NCBI GenBank assembly: GCA_963995505.1
Contig: OZ023197.1
Span: 4,496,121 to 4,560,120, forward strand
Reading direction: 5' to 3'
Length of the DNA stretch: 64,000 nucleotides
DNA from: Hypericum androsaemum
Lineage: Eukaryota; Streptophyta; Magnoliopsida; Malpighiales; Hypericaceae
Part shown: in pieces, positions 11,721 through 23,823 of the stretch
Layout: the number at the start of each line of letters is the position of its first letter
Position numbering within the stretch: the stretch's first letter is position 1
The notes under the pieces: model-generated
Databases searched by the model: none
What the model was told of the DNA's origin: nothing
Seen by the model: only the letters and a program-made list of their open reading frames with translations
Position numbers and translations under genes: made by a program

Positions 11721-12927
11721 TACTTATAAATTATAAAGCATAATAACTTATTAAAAAATTATTATTACTTACTAAAAAATTATAATTAATTAAATATAAT
11801 CTAATTCGTTTTGTTATTTATTTAACTATTACTTATAAATTTGTCAGTGGAAGTCACCCCTTACTTTTTGTTTGTGCCGTCCAAAACAACCATTCTGGAC
11901 AGAATACGGGCCAGGAGCAAGTATAGTCTGATTAAAAAGTAATATTAGATGATTGGGAGAGTTAATTGACAACTGAGTTGGTGGCGTCTGAATTTTGGAT
12001 TTTCCTTTCTGGGTTCATACATATAGCAAATTCAAATCTGTTTACTTTAAATTTTTTTTAGTTTATACTATCTTATATTACTATTTCAGTTCAAACCATC
12101 GTGCTTGGACATTTTTGCTTGGACCTGATTAATCTCCCCCACAGTAAATAAATTGGCCTCTTACTTGGGCTCAATGCAGGTATGCACATAATCGAAGAGG
12201 TAGAAGCTTGGGGGAAGTCTTTACTAGGGTAAAATTATAGCTTGGTCACTTCACTATTAACCATAAGGAAGTAGATACATTTCAATAATGGTATCGGATA
12301 ATAACAAACAGTTACATTAATAGGTGAATGAGTTGATTGTTATCGTCAGAAAAATAACATTATTAAATATATGTACCAAATAGTATAAACTAAAAATAAT
12401 GATATCAGATAATAGATCAATGTCTTAACTATGAAACATAGTATCTCACCAAAACAAATTATGTATCATGGTAACGGTAATTTTATAGTTTTATAGTGAT
12501 CTTTTATTTAAACCAACGTAAAATTTTCCGATATGACTTCTCTGTTTAACAGAGAATCCAAATTCCATTGACTTTACCTTTCTTTTGACCATCCAAAAAT
12601 TGCTTAATAACGGATTTAAAACGAGTCAAAATAAAAAGCAGACATTTGTCTCAAATTTATCATCTTCTTATAAAAATATATATTTTTGTATGTAATTAAT
12701 ACAGTACTGGTCATTCAGGTGACCATGGTTCGAATTCAGACGAATTCGAATCATAATTTGCTGAATTTGAATTGAATTCATATTAGTTATTAAAATTTTG
12801 ATTTCTTTTTTATACCTTATGTGTGGGGTCCACCATGAGCTTCACCTCTGCGGCCGCCAGATGAGGGGACAGGACGGCCGGACGGGCAGGCGTAACTTGT
12901 GTTTTGTAGGCCGTCATTTGAGTCCCG
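11721..12927. other. AT-rich intergenic DNA, no feature seen
   Basis: No ORF, RNA gene or clear repeat was recognised. A short GC-rich patch at about 12848-12960 contains two near copies of a GGGGACRGGAC motif. Confidence 0.5.
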
Positions 12928-13494
12928 GTGAGGGGACGGGACATGCAGGCTTCTAACTTCTTGTTTGAATGTCCTCACACCTGTGCCACTTGGTTAGCTA
13001 GTCCTATGGTTTTAAATTCGATCCTAAGATCTATTTTAATTTTGGACAATGGCTACATCTTGTCTTTGAAATGCAAAAAAAAAAAAAACTTGAAACCCAA
13101 TCCGTTGCATCACCTGACATGCACATTTACTGAAGCATATGGTTAGCAAGGAACACGTTCTTTTTTTTATAACGAGACACCATAACATATGCTAACTGCT
13201 GCTAGCTTCAAAGTTACAGAGGGGTCAAGCCAGACTTCACGGAGCCCTCCTACAAATGGTGAAATAAAGTTCAATTGCGATGGTTCCTGGATCGAACATC
13301 ATCTTTGTGCTGGAATTTCTGTAATTGGGAGAAACCAAAGTGGCCAACTCATTACTGACCAAGCTACTATCATTCGTGCCTCGCCGGCAATCGAGACAGA
13401 CAAGTTTGCAAATGCAAAGTCTGAAGTCGAGACAAATTGCTATATGGCTTATATTTTATTGACGGATCCCACCTCGATCCAACACCCCACCTGA
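12928..13494 (+). pseudogene. LINE-type ORF2 3' fragment (zf-RVT plus RNase H-like)
   Basis: Two pieces of the C-terminal end of a non-LTR retrotransposon or reverse-transcriptase-like ORF can be read on the plus strand. The first (12949-13020) has FLFECPHTCATWLASPMVL, the zinc-binding reverse-transcriptase linker. The second (13255-13450) has KFNCDGSW, GISVIGRNQSGQL and a following Ile-Arg-Ala-Ser-Pro-Ala-Ile-Glu block, the plant RNase H-like (RVT_3) domain. They lie in different frames, separated by an A-rich run at 13075-13088 and other non-coding sequence, and the RNase H part ends early. The product is not functional. Confidence 0.65.
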
Positions 13495-13899
13495 ATTGGC
13501 AGTTAGAAAACCTTGTCCTCGGCATAAGATTTGATCAAGAAAGCCTACATATGCTCATTCTTGTATACCCCAAGATTGGATATGTAAACAAGCTAGGTTT
13601 GACCGACTCTTGAGGGATTGGGCTATATTCCATTCTGCAGATTTTGATGTACTTTTGTATACTGATTTTCCTATATAATATAATGCACTTTGATTTTTTT
13701 TAAAAATAATTTCTTAAGAATATTGAGTGTGACGAAGTGTGACGAAGTGTACAAAGTCAAGACATTAAATGACGATCGTTTGAAGCACATCTCTTTTTGT
13801 CCAATATACATATATAGGAACAAATCTTGTCTCTCAGGCATATATAAATAGCTGAGCATGTTGAGATACAAACTTGTTTGACCAGAGTCTATATAGCAT

Positions 13900-15090
13900 C
13901 TAGATATCTATTACTCTGAAGGAGTCTGCTACGACTTTGAGCATATTGCGGAATCGTTTCCAACGCCTTTCGTTAGCTCCCACTATCAAGGTGTAGTATC
14001 TTCCTGTAAAAGAGGTGCAGACTTACTTCATCAGATCAATGAACTCGCATATCGGATTGCAACGAACGTATTACTAACCGTTGCCAACGGCTATTGTTGC
14101 GAATGAGGCGCTCGCATAATTTGGCGATTCGAGTATGTACTCGAAAGTGTAGTAGTTCTTCCCATCTACTGTTCTCTGCGTTGTGCATTTTAGGCACAAA
14201 TGAAAGGTATCAGCTGCTTAAACTGATATAGTTGGGTTATATATGATAAGGAAAAGAGATAACCTCCTCCATGCTATAGATGGTTGGCTTTTGTGTTGGT
14301 GCAGGATATACATGGTTTACCAATCTGTGCACCACCTGCAACGAAGCAGCTACCGGTGTATTGGACCCGAAATCTAAAGAAACACGTAAAATCGACTGTT
14401 GATTTTACAGTTTTACCTCCTCAATGGGGCCAATTTCATGAATGTCCTTCTTTTCCGTTGGCAAGAATCTGACCCTAACATTCTGCAGTTGCAGGTACCG
14501 ATCCTTGAATGCCGAATCATGCGCCCTGAAGTCGAATTCCTGGACAATGGACACGAAAGATATTGCTGATTTCTCACAATCCAGCACACTTGTGCTTCTT
14601 TCAGAATGATACCACTGTAGGACTTACTCTCCAATCCGAAGGATAGTAATACGAATAGCCATCTTCGAGATCGACGAATGCTTGATAATTCTTCGGAACC
14701 TCTGTCGAGTAATCGAAGCCCTCGTCAAATATTACAGGTTTAAACATCAAAAGAGTGGGGAAAATGTGATATGGCATTACCTTCAGCCAAAATGGTATTG
14801 GCTTGGAGTAGACTCATTGACACTGCTCCCATTCCCAATAGAAGTGATCTTCTCTTACAATCATCTACATTGCAATTCGCAGTCACAAGAATACCACAAC
14901 ACAAAGTATTTCGAATCGAGCTGGACCGACCGACTTGTTTAAAATCGTAAAATTTTCGGATTGCAGTTCTTGCCGGATCATTAACAACCAACCATGTTCA
15001 TTGGGGTTTTTCCACATTCTACTAAGAATTAAATGCGAGATTTCATCTTAAGATCGATATCTTACGTTGAGCGGCAAGGTTTTCCTCCAT
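13900..15090 (-). CDS. PNSL1: Photosynthetic NDH lumenal subunit 1 (PnsL1, PsbP-like 2)
   Basis: It encodes a PsbP-fold lumenal subunit of the chloroplast NAD(P)H-dehydrogenase-like complex, which works in cyclic electron flow around photosystem I. Seven exons with GT-AG borders are proposed: 15066-15090, 14781-14933, 14628-14701, 14417-14539, 14264-14335, 14079-14175 and 13900-14003. They sum to 648 nt, 215 residues plus TAG. The N-terminus has a plastid-targeting character followed by a twin-arginine lumenal signal, KRRSLLLGMGAVSMSLLQA. The mature part reads VPKNYQAFVDLEDGYSYYYP, EFDFRAHDSAFKDRYLQLQN, TVDGKNYYTFEYILESPNYA and RYYTLIVGANERRWKRF, close to plant PPL2. The first-exon choice (ATG at 15088-15090, next exon entered at a non-consensus AAG) is the weakest part of the model. 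The exon continues upstream as a likely 5' UTR exon to 15171. All other borders are well fixed by phase. Confidence 0.88.
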
Positions 15091-15171
15091 CTTAGAACAT
15101 GTGACAGGGCTAGCACCAGGGAATGTGGCTGTGGCTGGAAACACATCACTAGGTTGAGGGTGGTTGTTTAA

Positions 15172-16301
15172 CTGCAAGTAGAGAGGAAAATGTCACGGAC
15201 AAAATTTTCCACGCAAGCTATCCGTGCGGCACTAGAACTCTCGTTAGCTTAAGTCAGCCTACCCTCACCGAGAAATTAGTTCGTGACAAAAAGCCCAGAG
15301 TTGGAATTGGAACCTGTACAGCAACAGAAAGGGGATGATAGGACACGTACCCTTTTGGGTAAGGTGGTTGAAACGCAGGTTAGTGAGAGGGAAGAAGCCG
15401 CCATTTGTGTGATTAGGACGAACTAGGTGCTAGAAGGTGGACGGCTGAAGCTTGAAGCTTGCTTAGCTTGCCATGGACAGAGAACGTGAGAATACTATCC
15501 TGGATAGTGTACCGTTGGTTGGGGATTTTGTTATTGGATGGTGGCCAACGTCTTTGGGCCATATGGCTTGAGACTTTGTTCCTTTGCGATCCTTATTATT
15601 TTCTTCACTTGCGATATTTTTAGGTGGATACACCTCGATACCACTTATTCGTCTTGCTGATAAATTTTTTTAACAAATATTTAAAATATATGTATTTTTA
15701 AGTGATTCCAACTCGTCACCATTTGATTGAAATATTTATTGGATTTCACACTAATAATGAGATAAAAGACACACATGGTCACTGATATTATTCTAGTCCA
15801 TGATCAATAATTTTTTAGTTATTTATTATCACTAATTTGTATTAAGTCACATTCACTAATAACGTGCGCAGCACCATCCAGAGTGAGATCTATACCACTG
15901 ATCGTGGCTGGATTACATGCGTGTTTTATTTGGACGGTCGAGAGGTTCACGCGGGTGTCAATTTTGGCATTGATTATTTTCTTAAATGATGAATTTAGCG
16001 AATAAATAAATGTTTCTTGAAATTATGAGTTTTGTTATAATCAAAGAGATTTCTCTTATTTTCATAAATGAGTATTTTTATCGAACGAAATATTTCTTGG
16101 AATTCTGATTTGTTAAGGATGAAAAAAAAAAACTAGAGAATTCTGCTCCACATGGGCCGAACCGAACTGGGCCTATATCCAGCCGCAGCCCGACCCAAAA
16201 GCTCTCTCCCACGCTCTCTCATTCTCCTCTCTTCCACGCACAAGTGAAACCCCCCACCTCTCAATCCTGAGTTCAGAAGGCGGGCGACCGGTCGTCGAGA
16301 G
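15172..16301. other. Shared upstream region of PnsL1 and NDUFA13
   Basis: About 1.1 kb lies between two genes transcribed away from each other. It should hold both promoters. CT-rich sequence at 16195-16260 is likely the NDUFA13 leader. No protein-coding sequence was recognised. No convincing TATA box could be assigned for either gene. Confidence 0.5.
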
Positions 16302-18247
16302 ATGACGGAGGCGGTGATCAGGAACAAGCCAGGGATGGCGAGCGTCAAGGACATGCCGGTCCTCCAGGACGGTCCGCCCCCGGGCGGTTTCGCGCCGGTC
16401 CGGTTCGCCCGGAGGATCCCAAACAAGGGCCCCAGCGCCGTCGCCATCTTCCTCACCGCCTTCGGGGCTTTCTCCTACGGCATGTACCAAGTCGGCCAGG
16501 GCAACAAGATCCGCCGGTAGGCCCCTTTCCCCCCACCTTTTATAGGAAGAAGTAACCGTCTTGTTAAGGATGAAGTGCCTGCTTGCCTAATTAGGGTTGG
16601 ACTTAGTCGGTTTCGGTCGATCCCTTCACCGATGGGCCGGATGGTTCAGACCGGGTGGTTTGGGGTTAATTGAATAGAAATGTAGACGGAATCGGATTCG
16701 CTGTGTAGCTGGAGGGGAACACGAAGGGGGAGAGAAGTGTCGCGGGTTTGTGCCAAAGCGGGGGAGGGGAATGAAATACCATCTCCCGCTTTCGGGAAAT
16801 GAATCCCAGCCCAAGCTTTACATGTGAGAATATGCATCTTTGGATCCTGTTATATACCTTGTGTTTGTGCAATGTGGCACGCCTTTAGTGTAGAGGCTAA
16901 CCCGGAATTTGGATTTGGGTTGATGCGAGGAGGAATGATCTCAATCTTCTTGGTGATGTGGGCACTGTACGTGAGCATTTTTTGGCTGGGTAGAGAAAGT
17001 GAATGCAGCTAGGATCTTCCGAGCAGCATAATTAGAATTATTTGGCATTGGTTATGTGCTCTGTAAACTTGCACTTTAAAATCTTGTTACGAATGTGAAT
17101 GTGTGACACTGTCATCATAGATCGAACAAAACGCATGGCTTGGCCGTTGATGTTCAGTTGAGTGTTGATGGTTTAGAATGAGAATTGAGAAAGAAGGTAG
17201 AGGTTCATTGCGTGCATCTGTCAAGTCACTGCATGCAATAATGTGCAACACTAGATTAAGGCACTACATCAAGCGTCTTGGGATTCCTCTGCAGGTTTTC
17301 TCTTACATGCTTGATCATCAATTGAATTGCTATCGATTCTGAATGTAGCAAGATGCTCGTATTTTGGGGTTTCAAGTGATTTCTTGGGCATGAAAATGTT
17401 CATTTACCATCAGGTGCTGTATTATTTTCACAAGAGAGCTTACAGGTGCAGTCTTTGGCTAAATGAATGAATAGAATAACAAATGAAGTTACTTGCAAAA
17501 CTCGTGATTTTATGACACCAAAATTTTGAGATGAACGGATCCGAAGGATTTCTTTTTGGGTAGATGGTAAGAAAATGGAAATGACTATTTGTATTCTAAC
17601 ATGATTGTAAACGCATCACCAGAACAGTGCTCATTCTTGACCTTTGCATCATTCGCTCCAACAATTTCACCTGTAGAACATGGAGTCAAAGTCAAAGTCT
17701 CCTCTTATTTCCATCTTCCGCTGGGAGCTTCTCATAATGTCATAGGATGCACTTTCAATAATGTTTCTTTCCATTCAGCCTTTCTGCTTCGTAGTAATGC
17801 TGTAATGCACATCACACAATGGATTTCTCTTTATATTTTGGTGGCATATTGCTCTACTTAGCCCGGTTATAAGAGACCACTAGATAGTTGCAGAAACCTT
17901 TTACAATCTTCAATTTATGCACTTTCTTATACCTTCCCATCGTGCAGGGCAATTAAGGAAGAGAAGTACGCTTCACGCAGGGCAATATTGCCACTACTGC
18001 AAGCCGAAGAAGACGAAAGGTAGCAAGAAATTCACTTTAGTCTTGTTGCAACCCTTTAAAATGTAATGCTCAACTTTTACGCTTCCCTTTCCTCCTTTCC
18101 AGATTTGTTAAAGAGTGGAAGAAGTATCTCGATTACGAAGCCGAGGTGATGAAAGATGTACCCGGTTGGAAAGTTGGCGAAAGCGTGTATAATTCCGGGA
18201 GATGGATGCCCCCAGCAAGCGGAGAACTACGTCCAGATATCTGGTGA
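16302..18247 (+). CDS. NDUFA13: NADH dehydrogenase [ubiquinone] 1 alpha subcomplex subunit 13 (GRIM-19/B16.6)
   Basis: It encodes an accessory subunit of mitochondrial respiratory complex I in the inner membrane. There are three exons with GT-AG borders: 16302-16516, 17948-18019 and 18103-18247. They give 432 nt, 143 residues plus TGA, the usual length in plants. Exon 1 carries the conserved start [19 protein letters not shown], then [18 protein letters not shown] and a single membrane helix ([20 protein letters not shown]). Exon 2 encodes [20 protein letters not shown] and exon 3 [20 protein letters not shown] through to GELRPDIW. Codons split cleanly at both introns (phase 2 each). Intron 1 is long (1,431 bp) and contains no recognisable gene. 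It lies head-to-head with PnsL1. Confidence 0.96.
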
Positions 18248-19286
18248 CGCGACGCTGCCGAGAGATTCCATCTTCGAGTTCATGAGGGTCTCCATCATCT
18301 TTTGTGCTGTTTCTTTGGGTGATTAAATAAAAATTTGCTCATAAACTTGCTTGCACTTGAAGATGCTACTAGCAGTAGCTACCTGCTTTTCTCATCACTC
18401 GCTGCTCCCCACCCGTGTGTCCTGTGAGCCCTTGAAGACGAGGATATCCTGCCGTAATGAAAGTTGAGCTTAATCAACCATGGTTTTTAACTTTTTCTTG
18501 ACCCAGAATTGAGCACCGTCGGGATTCTTCTTTAAGTGAATCCAAATGTGTTGATTAACTCGTATGGTTTAGTTCCAAAAAACATTAGTTGAGCTATAAT
18601 CCCTATGATATCCGTTAATACAATGGAAAATTGAACTTCAAATTTACTATAGCAAAGGTCCACGGGTGATATGGTATATTAGCAAATATGAAACTCCCAC
18701 TTGGGGTAATATATATCCCAAACTACATGGACATTAGATTTTTTTTATGCTTGGTAAAGAGAAGGGTGTTTTGGTAATTTTAGATTATTCGTTTCTAGGA
18801 GGAAAATAGTGCTCTCATTTATTACTTAAAATAACTGAGATACTTTTCCCGTATCCGAATAACACAGAGTACTCATGAGCAATTAACAATTACAACAAAA
18901 AAACTACACTGAAAATATCCACTTCGAAAATTAAAAATAATGCACTTATATGGCCTACTAAAATATTTATATAATACCTATCAAAAACATATATTCATAT
19001 AATAAAAAAAGTGGATATCTGTAGGGAGAGATATCGATATACAAACAATATAGTGAATAAACCTGTATCCTATCCTATATATAACAAAGATAAAGTATTA
19101 TTGAAACGCAAGAGAAAAAGAACGACTAAGAAATTGATAATGGCAAACTAACTCCTAGTAAAAAATAAATTTTTACATTAATTATTATACTGTCATAATT
19201 TGGATCATGAATTACCGTCAATTCATATACGAGTTGTGTAATCCGAGCGACTGATGGGCAAACAAGTTAGCAGCTCATGGATCCAA
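18248..19286. other. Intergenic DNA, no feature seen
   Basis: This is the 3' flank shared by NDUFA13 (plus) and the zinc-finger gene (minus). The first 200 bases are likely NDUFA13 3' UTR. The remainder is AT-rich with no recognised feature. Confidence 0.5.
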
Positions 19287-19829
19287 TTAAAAGAAACATT
19301 CCACCATGGGAGCTGCCTGGCCAAGCTTCAACAACTCCAAACCATTCTCAAAAGGAGTTAGGTTCAAGTCCAAGCTCAACACAACCCTCTTACCACCACT
19401 AGACCTCTTCACTACTGGCCTCCTAGCTGTGCCACTGACTTCCTGCACTGCTCTTCTCGGAGGACTCTTCAAGGACCCACCACAGCCGCCATGATCATCG
19501 TTGTTCGAGGTAGCCCTATGCCTTCTCATGTGGCCACCAAGGGCTTGACCAATAGAGAATTCCAGGCCACAAATAGAGCATTCGTGGGTTGACTTGTGCT
19601 TGGATGGAGAAGGCTGGTCAGCCTCTAAACCGGCTCCTAGGGTTACTGATCTTGCCTTCTTGTGGCTCGCCCGGTGGCCTCCGAGTGCTTGGAACGACGG
19701 GAACTGCCGGTTGCAAGTCTTGCACTCGAACACATGGCCACCGGAAAAACTATTGGTCATGAGATGATGATGATGATCATTAGTATCACCCAGAAGATCA
19801 TGAAGCGATCTAATTCTCTTGAGGGTCAT
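19287..19829 (-). CDS. C2H2 zinc-finger repressor, ZAT11/ZAT12 type
   Basis: This intronless gene encodes 180 residues and a probable nuclear transcriptional repressor of stress responses. It has two plant Q-type C2H2 fingers: [20 protein letters not shown] (residues about 37-57) and [20 protein letters not shown] (about 83-103), both with the plant-specific QALGGH. Near the C-terminus is the EAR repression motif [10 protein letters not shown] (about residues 154-163). An N-terminal L-box-like stretch, [10 protein letters not shown], lies at residues 4-13. A His-run (HHHH) follows at residues 19-22. The size and order match small ZAT proteins such as ZAT11. Which member it is cannot be settled by eye. 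A TATA-like element lies about 95 bp upstream. Confidence 0.93.
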   Translation of the reverse strand: MTLKRIRSLHDLLGDTNDHHHHLMTNSFSGGHVFECKTCNRQFPSFQALGGHRASHKKARSVTLGAGLEADQPSPSKHKSTHECSICGLEFSIGQALGGHMRRHRATSNNDDHGGCGGSLKSPPRRAVQEVSGTARRPVVKRSSGGKRVVLSLDLNLTPFENGLELLKLGQAAPMVECFF

Positions 19830-19920
19830 TTTATGGGAAATATGTAGTATTGTTGTTTGATGTGAACAAGAACTTGAGATTCTGCAAATTGTAGCTAGGT
19901 GATTCTAAATGTCAAATTCT

Positions 19921-19930
19921 ATATTTATAG
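19921..19930 (-). promoter_or_regulatory. TATA box of the ZAT-like gene
   Basis: The minus strand reads CTATAAATAT about 95 nt upstream of the ATG at 19829. The spacing fits a transcription start near 19895. Confidence 0.6.
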
Positions 19931-20666
19931 GTAGTTAATGATTATAGGTTAATGAAAATAGAGGTGCGTACATAACTTGTTTGAGTAGACTACCATGTGC
20001 GACTTAATTTATAGTTCACCTTATCTTCCACGTCGATGTGATTTTTTACACTTCAGACAACATGTTCTCTCAAACAAAGTCTATCAGATCAAAATTTGTA
20101 CGATTTTTGACTTTATAAATGTGTCATGATACTAGGATCGTGCAAACAAAAACAAACCATGATTCAATAATATTTTTTAAATATTATATTAGAATCTCTA
20201 TATCCAATTGAACAAACGTGAATTTTGTAATTCCTGGGTTTGAAAAGAAGAAAATAGTTTAGAAACATGGTCTAGAAGAAGGCACGTAACGTGAGCACTA
20301 CAGGGTTGAGAACCGGAAGAATTAGTCAGGAAATATCAGCGGTTAGTTAGAATACGACCTTGATTCCCATTCAAATTATCCGCAAAAGGGTAATCAACAT
20401 TTACAGTATCAAATTGGATAGGATTGGTCAGAGGGGAATGTATCTGAAGGTTTGATATGTTTTATCTAGGGCTAGTATGAGAGAGTTTCATTCCATAAAA
20501 ATGGAGTGATTTTTCAACACGAAATAAACAATCACCAACTTTTCACTCATTCATTTTATCCTCTCACGAAATTTTGTTCATTTCATAAATAAAAGTAAAT
20601 ATTTATGTGGCCATTATGATCAAAATTATCAATTACTAATAACAATAAAAATAAGGCGAGGGAGTT

Positions 20667-20904
20667 TGTAACGTTCTTGATTTGAGAAAAGGGATCAAGA
20701 ACCCTAGAATTAGAGATAAGAGGGGAAAATAGAAAGAGAAGAGGGGAAGAAGAGAGGAACAATACGTTCCTTTAGGTTTGATTATCAAAAATATCCAGAA
20801 TACTCCACTATTATTTCTAGGATATTATTTATACCCATACATGACTAAGTACATAATGGTCCTACGACTATTTATGTCTTCCAATCTAATACAAGTATGT
20901 TACA
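20667..20904 (-). repeat. 3' LTR of the compound element
   Basis: These 238 bp run from TGTAACGTTCTTG to CAAGTATGTTACA on the plus strand. They abut a purine tract on the minus strand (TTTTGAAGGGGGGTGT, 20905-20920). They are nearly identical to 23586-23823. Confidence 0.88.
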
Positions 20905-21414
20905 ACACCCCCCTTCAAAAGAACCTTGTCCTCAAGGTTCAAAGAACACCAAATTCAAAACAACGAACTCGTTGATGCATCATAGCCTTCCGCCGATCTT
21001 GATTCGAATCAATAGTGCAACCAAGAAGCAAGGCGGGTTGCTGCAACAATGGACATGTGCTGGAGCTATCAAAAATGGTACTGCTACTATCGTTGCTGCA
21101 CAAAATTGTAGACCCACATCTGCATATGATGTCCATAACGGCTGCCAGATAAAATATCCCAACAGCTGCTGCTCACCAAAAGGGAAGGTAAAACTTGACG
21201 ATAATTGTAGTCCTGCAGTATAATACAAATATGCAGGAGAATGCATAGAGGTATCAGATGGCACAAATGACAGACCTGCATCTGCTGAACCATGTGATAA
21301 ACCTGCAAGAAATTGCAACCCTACAGAAGTTCGTAAATCTGCAAAACTTAGCAGACCTGCTACTGAAAATAGCAGTCGTCCTGGAATAAATTGCAGACCT
21401 AATGCTAAAGCTGT

Positions 21415-22905
21415 CTATTGTGCTACAGCTGGATCCAAATGGCACTTCGAATTTAAGGCATGTGCTATAAACTGCCGACCCTTTTGAATAGGCAAATGTG
21501 CATCTTTTGCAAGTAAGTGTTCATAACTTGCAGCCCCTAAATTCAATGTAGGTATAGCACTAGTAGGATCAGAAGCATTGTTCTTCACATTAAGAACTTC
21601 AATAGACCGCTTAAAGGCTACTGGTTGTTCCTCAAGCTCCTCCTCAATTGTACTCTTGTTTAGAATAGCAGATATACGATGTTCAAGAAGCTGCCTTCTT
21701 GCAAATGCATCTAATTGTTTTCTAGTACTTGCATCTACGTACAGTAAGCATTTTTCATATCCTTCATGTAACCTCATTTTGACATGCTGCCAATAAATTG
21801 AGACATCTTAGTGCTGCAGGAATTTTAGGCTTCTGGCAACATAAAAGTCGGATGTACACACAAGGAATGATCTTTCAACTCTCTCTTTGTCCAATCCCAT
21901 GTCATTCAGCCTTGCTTCAGCTAAAACCAAGAAGTCACCCAATTGCATACTTATACTCCCATTTCTGAATTCCAATTGATCACAGGCAACAATAATTGAA
22001 TTCTTAGCATACTCAATACACAGCTTGCGATCTTCAAGCTTTGTTGTTGTTACAGCTTCCACTTCCATTACAGTAACATCCCCAATTAGCTTGGCAATTC
22101 TCTCTATCAATTTCTCCAAATTACATACAAAATCTATTCTAGAGAATTCCTTGCCGACCTTTGTATTAACAAACTGGTAATAACCACCCAAAAAGACACA
22201 GAAAATGACCATCCCCACATCTTCATACAATTCATTGAATGACGTAACTCCCTCCGCACATAAGATATCCAAATCCAAGGGTTCATAGTTCATTCTGAAC
22301 ATATCAACAATCCTCTCCAGGTTATTACTGTCAAGATTAAGTAGCACCATTTTCAGTTTTTCAAACTTCCTTACGTAGGATGTGATCTTGAAAATCTCTT
22401 GCACGTCCCTCCTCATGTCAAGTAATTCAAAGAGCTTATATAACCATGACAAAAATGCCATTTCAGCTACTTTGTTTCTACGCAAGTCATTGTCCAAATG
22501 CACTTCAACCAAATCACCACCAATTGAAATTAAATCTGAATTTTCCTTGGAAGAGACTTGAAGAAATGAGATTTCAGAATCTGTCACTTTTTGTTTGAAG
22601 GCATCATCACCTTCTGTGTTCATATCTTTGTGATCTTTACTGGTAAAAGAATCGGGTGGCCTTCCCCGATGCAATATATCTTCACCCATCTCAGATTTTG
22701 TCAAATTCTCATCAGAACCAAAGCAAAACTTGACCAAGTCATTTACTTTTTCAAGAACAGATACGTTTCCAAGAACAGAGACGTGTACACCATCAACATT
22801 ACCATAAACTTCATCACCAAAAGACGTGTACATGTTCACTCCCTCGTTGTTCACATCCGAAGGAAAGAACCTAACATTTTGATCACACGGAGGAGTACCC
22901 AATAA
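21415..22905 (-). pseudogene. Captured host segment ending in a CULLIN4-like region
   Basis: In the same frame as the gag-like protein, this stretch is open from 22905 to a TAA at 21808-21810, and open again to 21415. Its last third matches the N-terminal repeat region of CUL4, the scaffold of a nuclear ubiquitin ligase. Visible pieces are SFLVCTSDFYVARSLKFLQH, the TAA, then DVSIYWQHVKMRLHEGYEKC, LLYVDASTRKQLDAFARRQL and LEHRISAILNK. In CUL4 the stop position holds an amino acid between FYAAEG..MQQ and DVPEYL, so the TAA is a lesion or a recoding site. The 5' two thirds, rich in Asp, Glu, Val and Leu, are not recognised. The cullin homology and neddylation regions are absent, so it cannot form a ligase. 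Confidence 0.75.
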
Positions 22906-22908
22906 TTT

Positions 22909-23538
22909 TTAGGTAACAGGACACCGACTCCACCCACCCGACTTAATTCTAGAGAAAAGGGAAGTGTCGAACCTTGACGATTGAAGACTTAGGAGTGCAA
23001 GAGGGTCTACCTTTGGAAGTGGGTAATGTGCCCGGGTAAAAACCCCCTGATGTCCATCTCGCGGCCTTTCTTGATAGCGTTCTTGGTGGTGGACAGATCT
23101 CTGTCGCGATTCTGATGAGTCGAAACGCTCGTGTCTCTGGTGTTCCTTAGCAAACCCTACTTGCGAACTGCTCGATTCCTCAACCTTTTTTACCACGTGA
23201 AGGGTTTCTCGGGCTAGGAGATTCAATGGAGGTCTCGCACCTCGCGTCCTGCTTCCATCGCCCTTCTCCACCACGCTAAGCTCGTGGGGTCGTTCTTGAA
23301 GGATAGGGCATTCTCTGGGGACCTCGTCTAAATCGATCCCCATTGCGACCATAAACGACTTCAGAGTCGCCTCCAATGTGTCAAATCCTTCACGGTAAGA
23401 GGTCTCCAATGCGTTGAATTGCTCCATTACTTGATTATGGAGTTCTTTCCACTGTGCGTGGCTGTCAAGGGTTTTCTCTTCAAGAAACCCAATCTGATTC
23501 CTCAAACGTTGATCGCGTCCTTGCACTTGTTCTTCCAT
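22909..23538 (-). CDS. Gag-like N-terminal protein of the compound LTR element
   Basis: This frame of 209 residues begins shortly after the primer-binding site with MEEQVQGRDQRLRNQIGFLE. It has a long predicted coiled coil (residues about 1-65, rich in Gln, Glu and Leu) and then an Arg/Ser-rich, low-complexity stretch. Layout and position fit the N-terminal part of a gypsy-type Gag, but no capsid core or zinc knuckle is present. The TAA at 22909-22911 is followed in the same frame by the 364-residue open segment. Confidence 0.65.
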   Translation of the reverse strand: MEEQVQGRDQRLRNQIGFLEEKTLDSHAQWKELHNQVMEQFNALETSYREGFDTLEATLKSFMVAMGIDLDEVPRECPILQERPHELSVVEKGDGSRTRGARPPLNLLARETLHVVKKVEESSSSQVGFAKEHQRHERFDSSESRQRSVHHQERYQERPRDGHQGVFTRAHYPLPKVDPLALLSLQSSRFDTSLFSRIKSGGWSRCPVT

Positions 23539-23573
23539 ATTTCTCCACTAGCTAATCGATCCGAGTATGAATA

Positions 23574-23585
23574 GCTTTGATACCA
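23574..23585 (-). other. Primer-binding site, tRNA-Met type
   Basis: The minus strand reads TGGTATCAAAGC directly after the LTR end. It differs by one base from the common plant initiator-Met site TGGTATCAGAGC. Confidence 0.75.
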
Positions 23586-23823
23586 TGTAACGTTCTTGAT
23601 TTGAGAAAAGGGATCAAGAACCCTAGAATTAGAGATAAGAGGGGAAAATAGAAAGAGAAGAGGGGAAGAAGAGAGGAACAATACGTTCCTTTAGGTTTGA
23701 TTATCAAAAATATCCAGAATACTCCACTATTATTTCTAGGATATTATTTATACCCATACATGACTAAGTACATAATGGTCCTACGACTATTTATGTCTTC
23801 CAATCTAATACAAGTATGTTACA
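23586..23823 (-). repeat. Central LTR of the compound element
   Basis: This second full LTR is 238 bp. It acts as the 5' LTR of the full-length unit, because it is followed on the minus strand by a primer-binding site. Confidence 0.88.
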
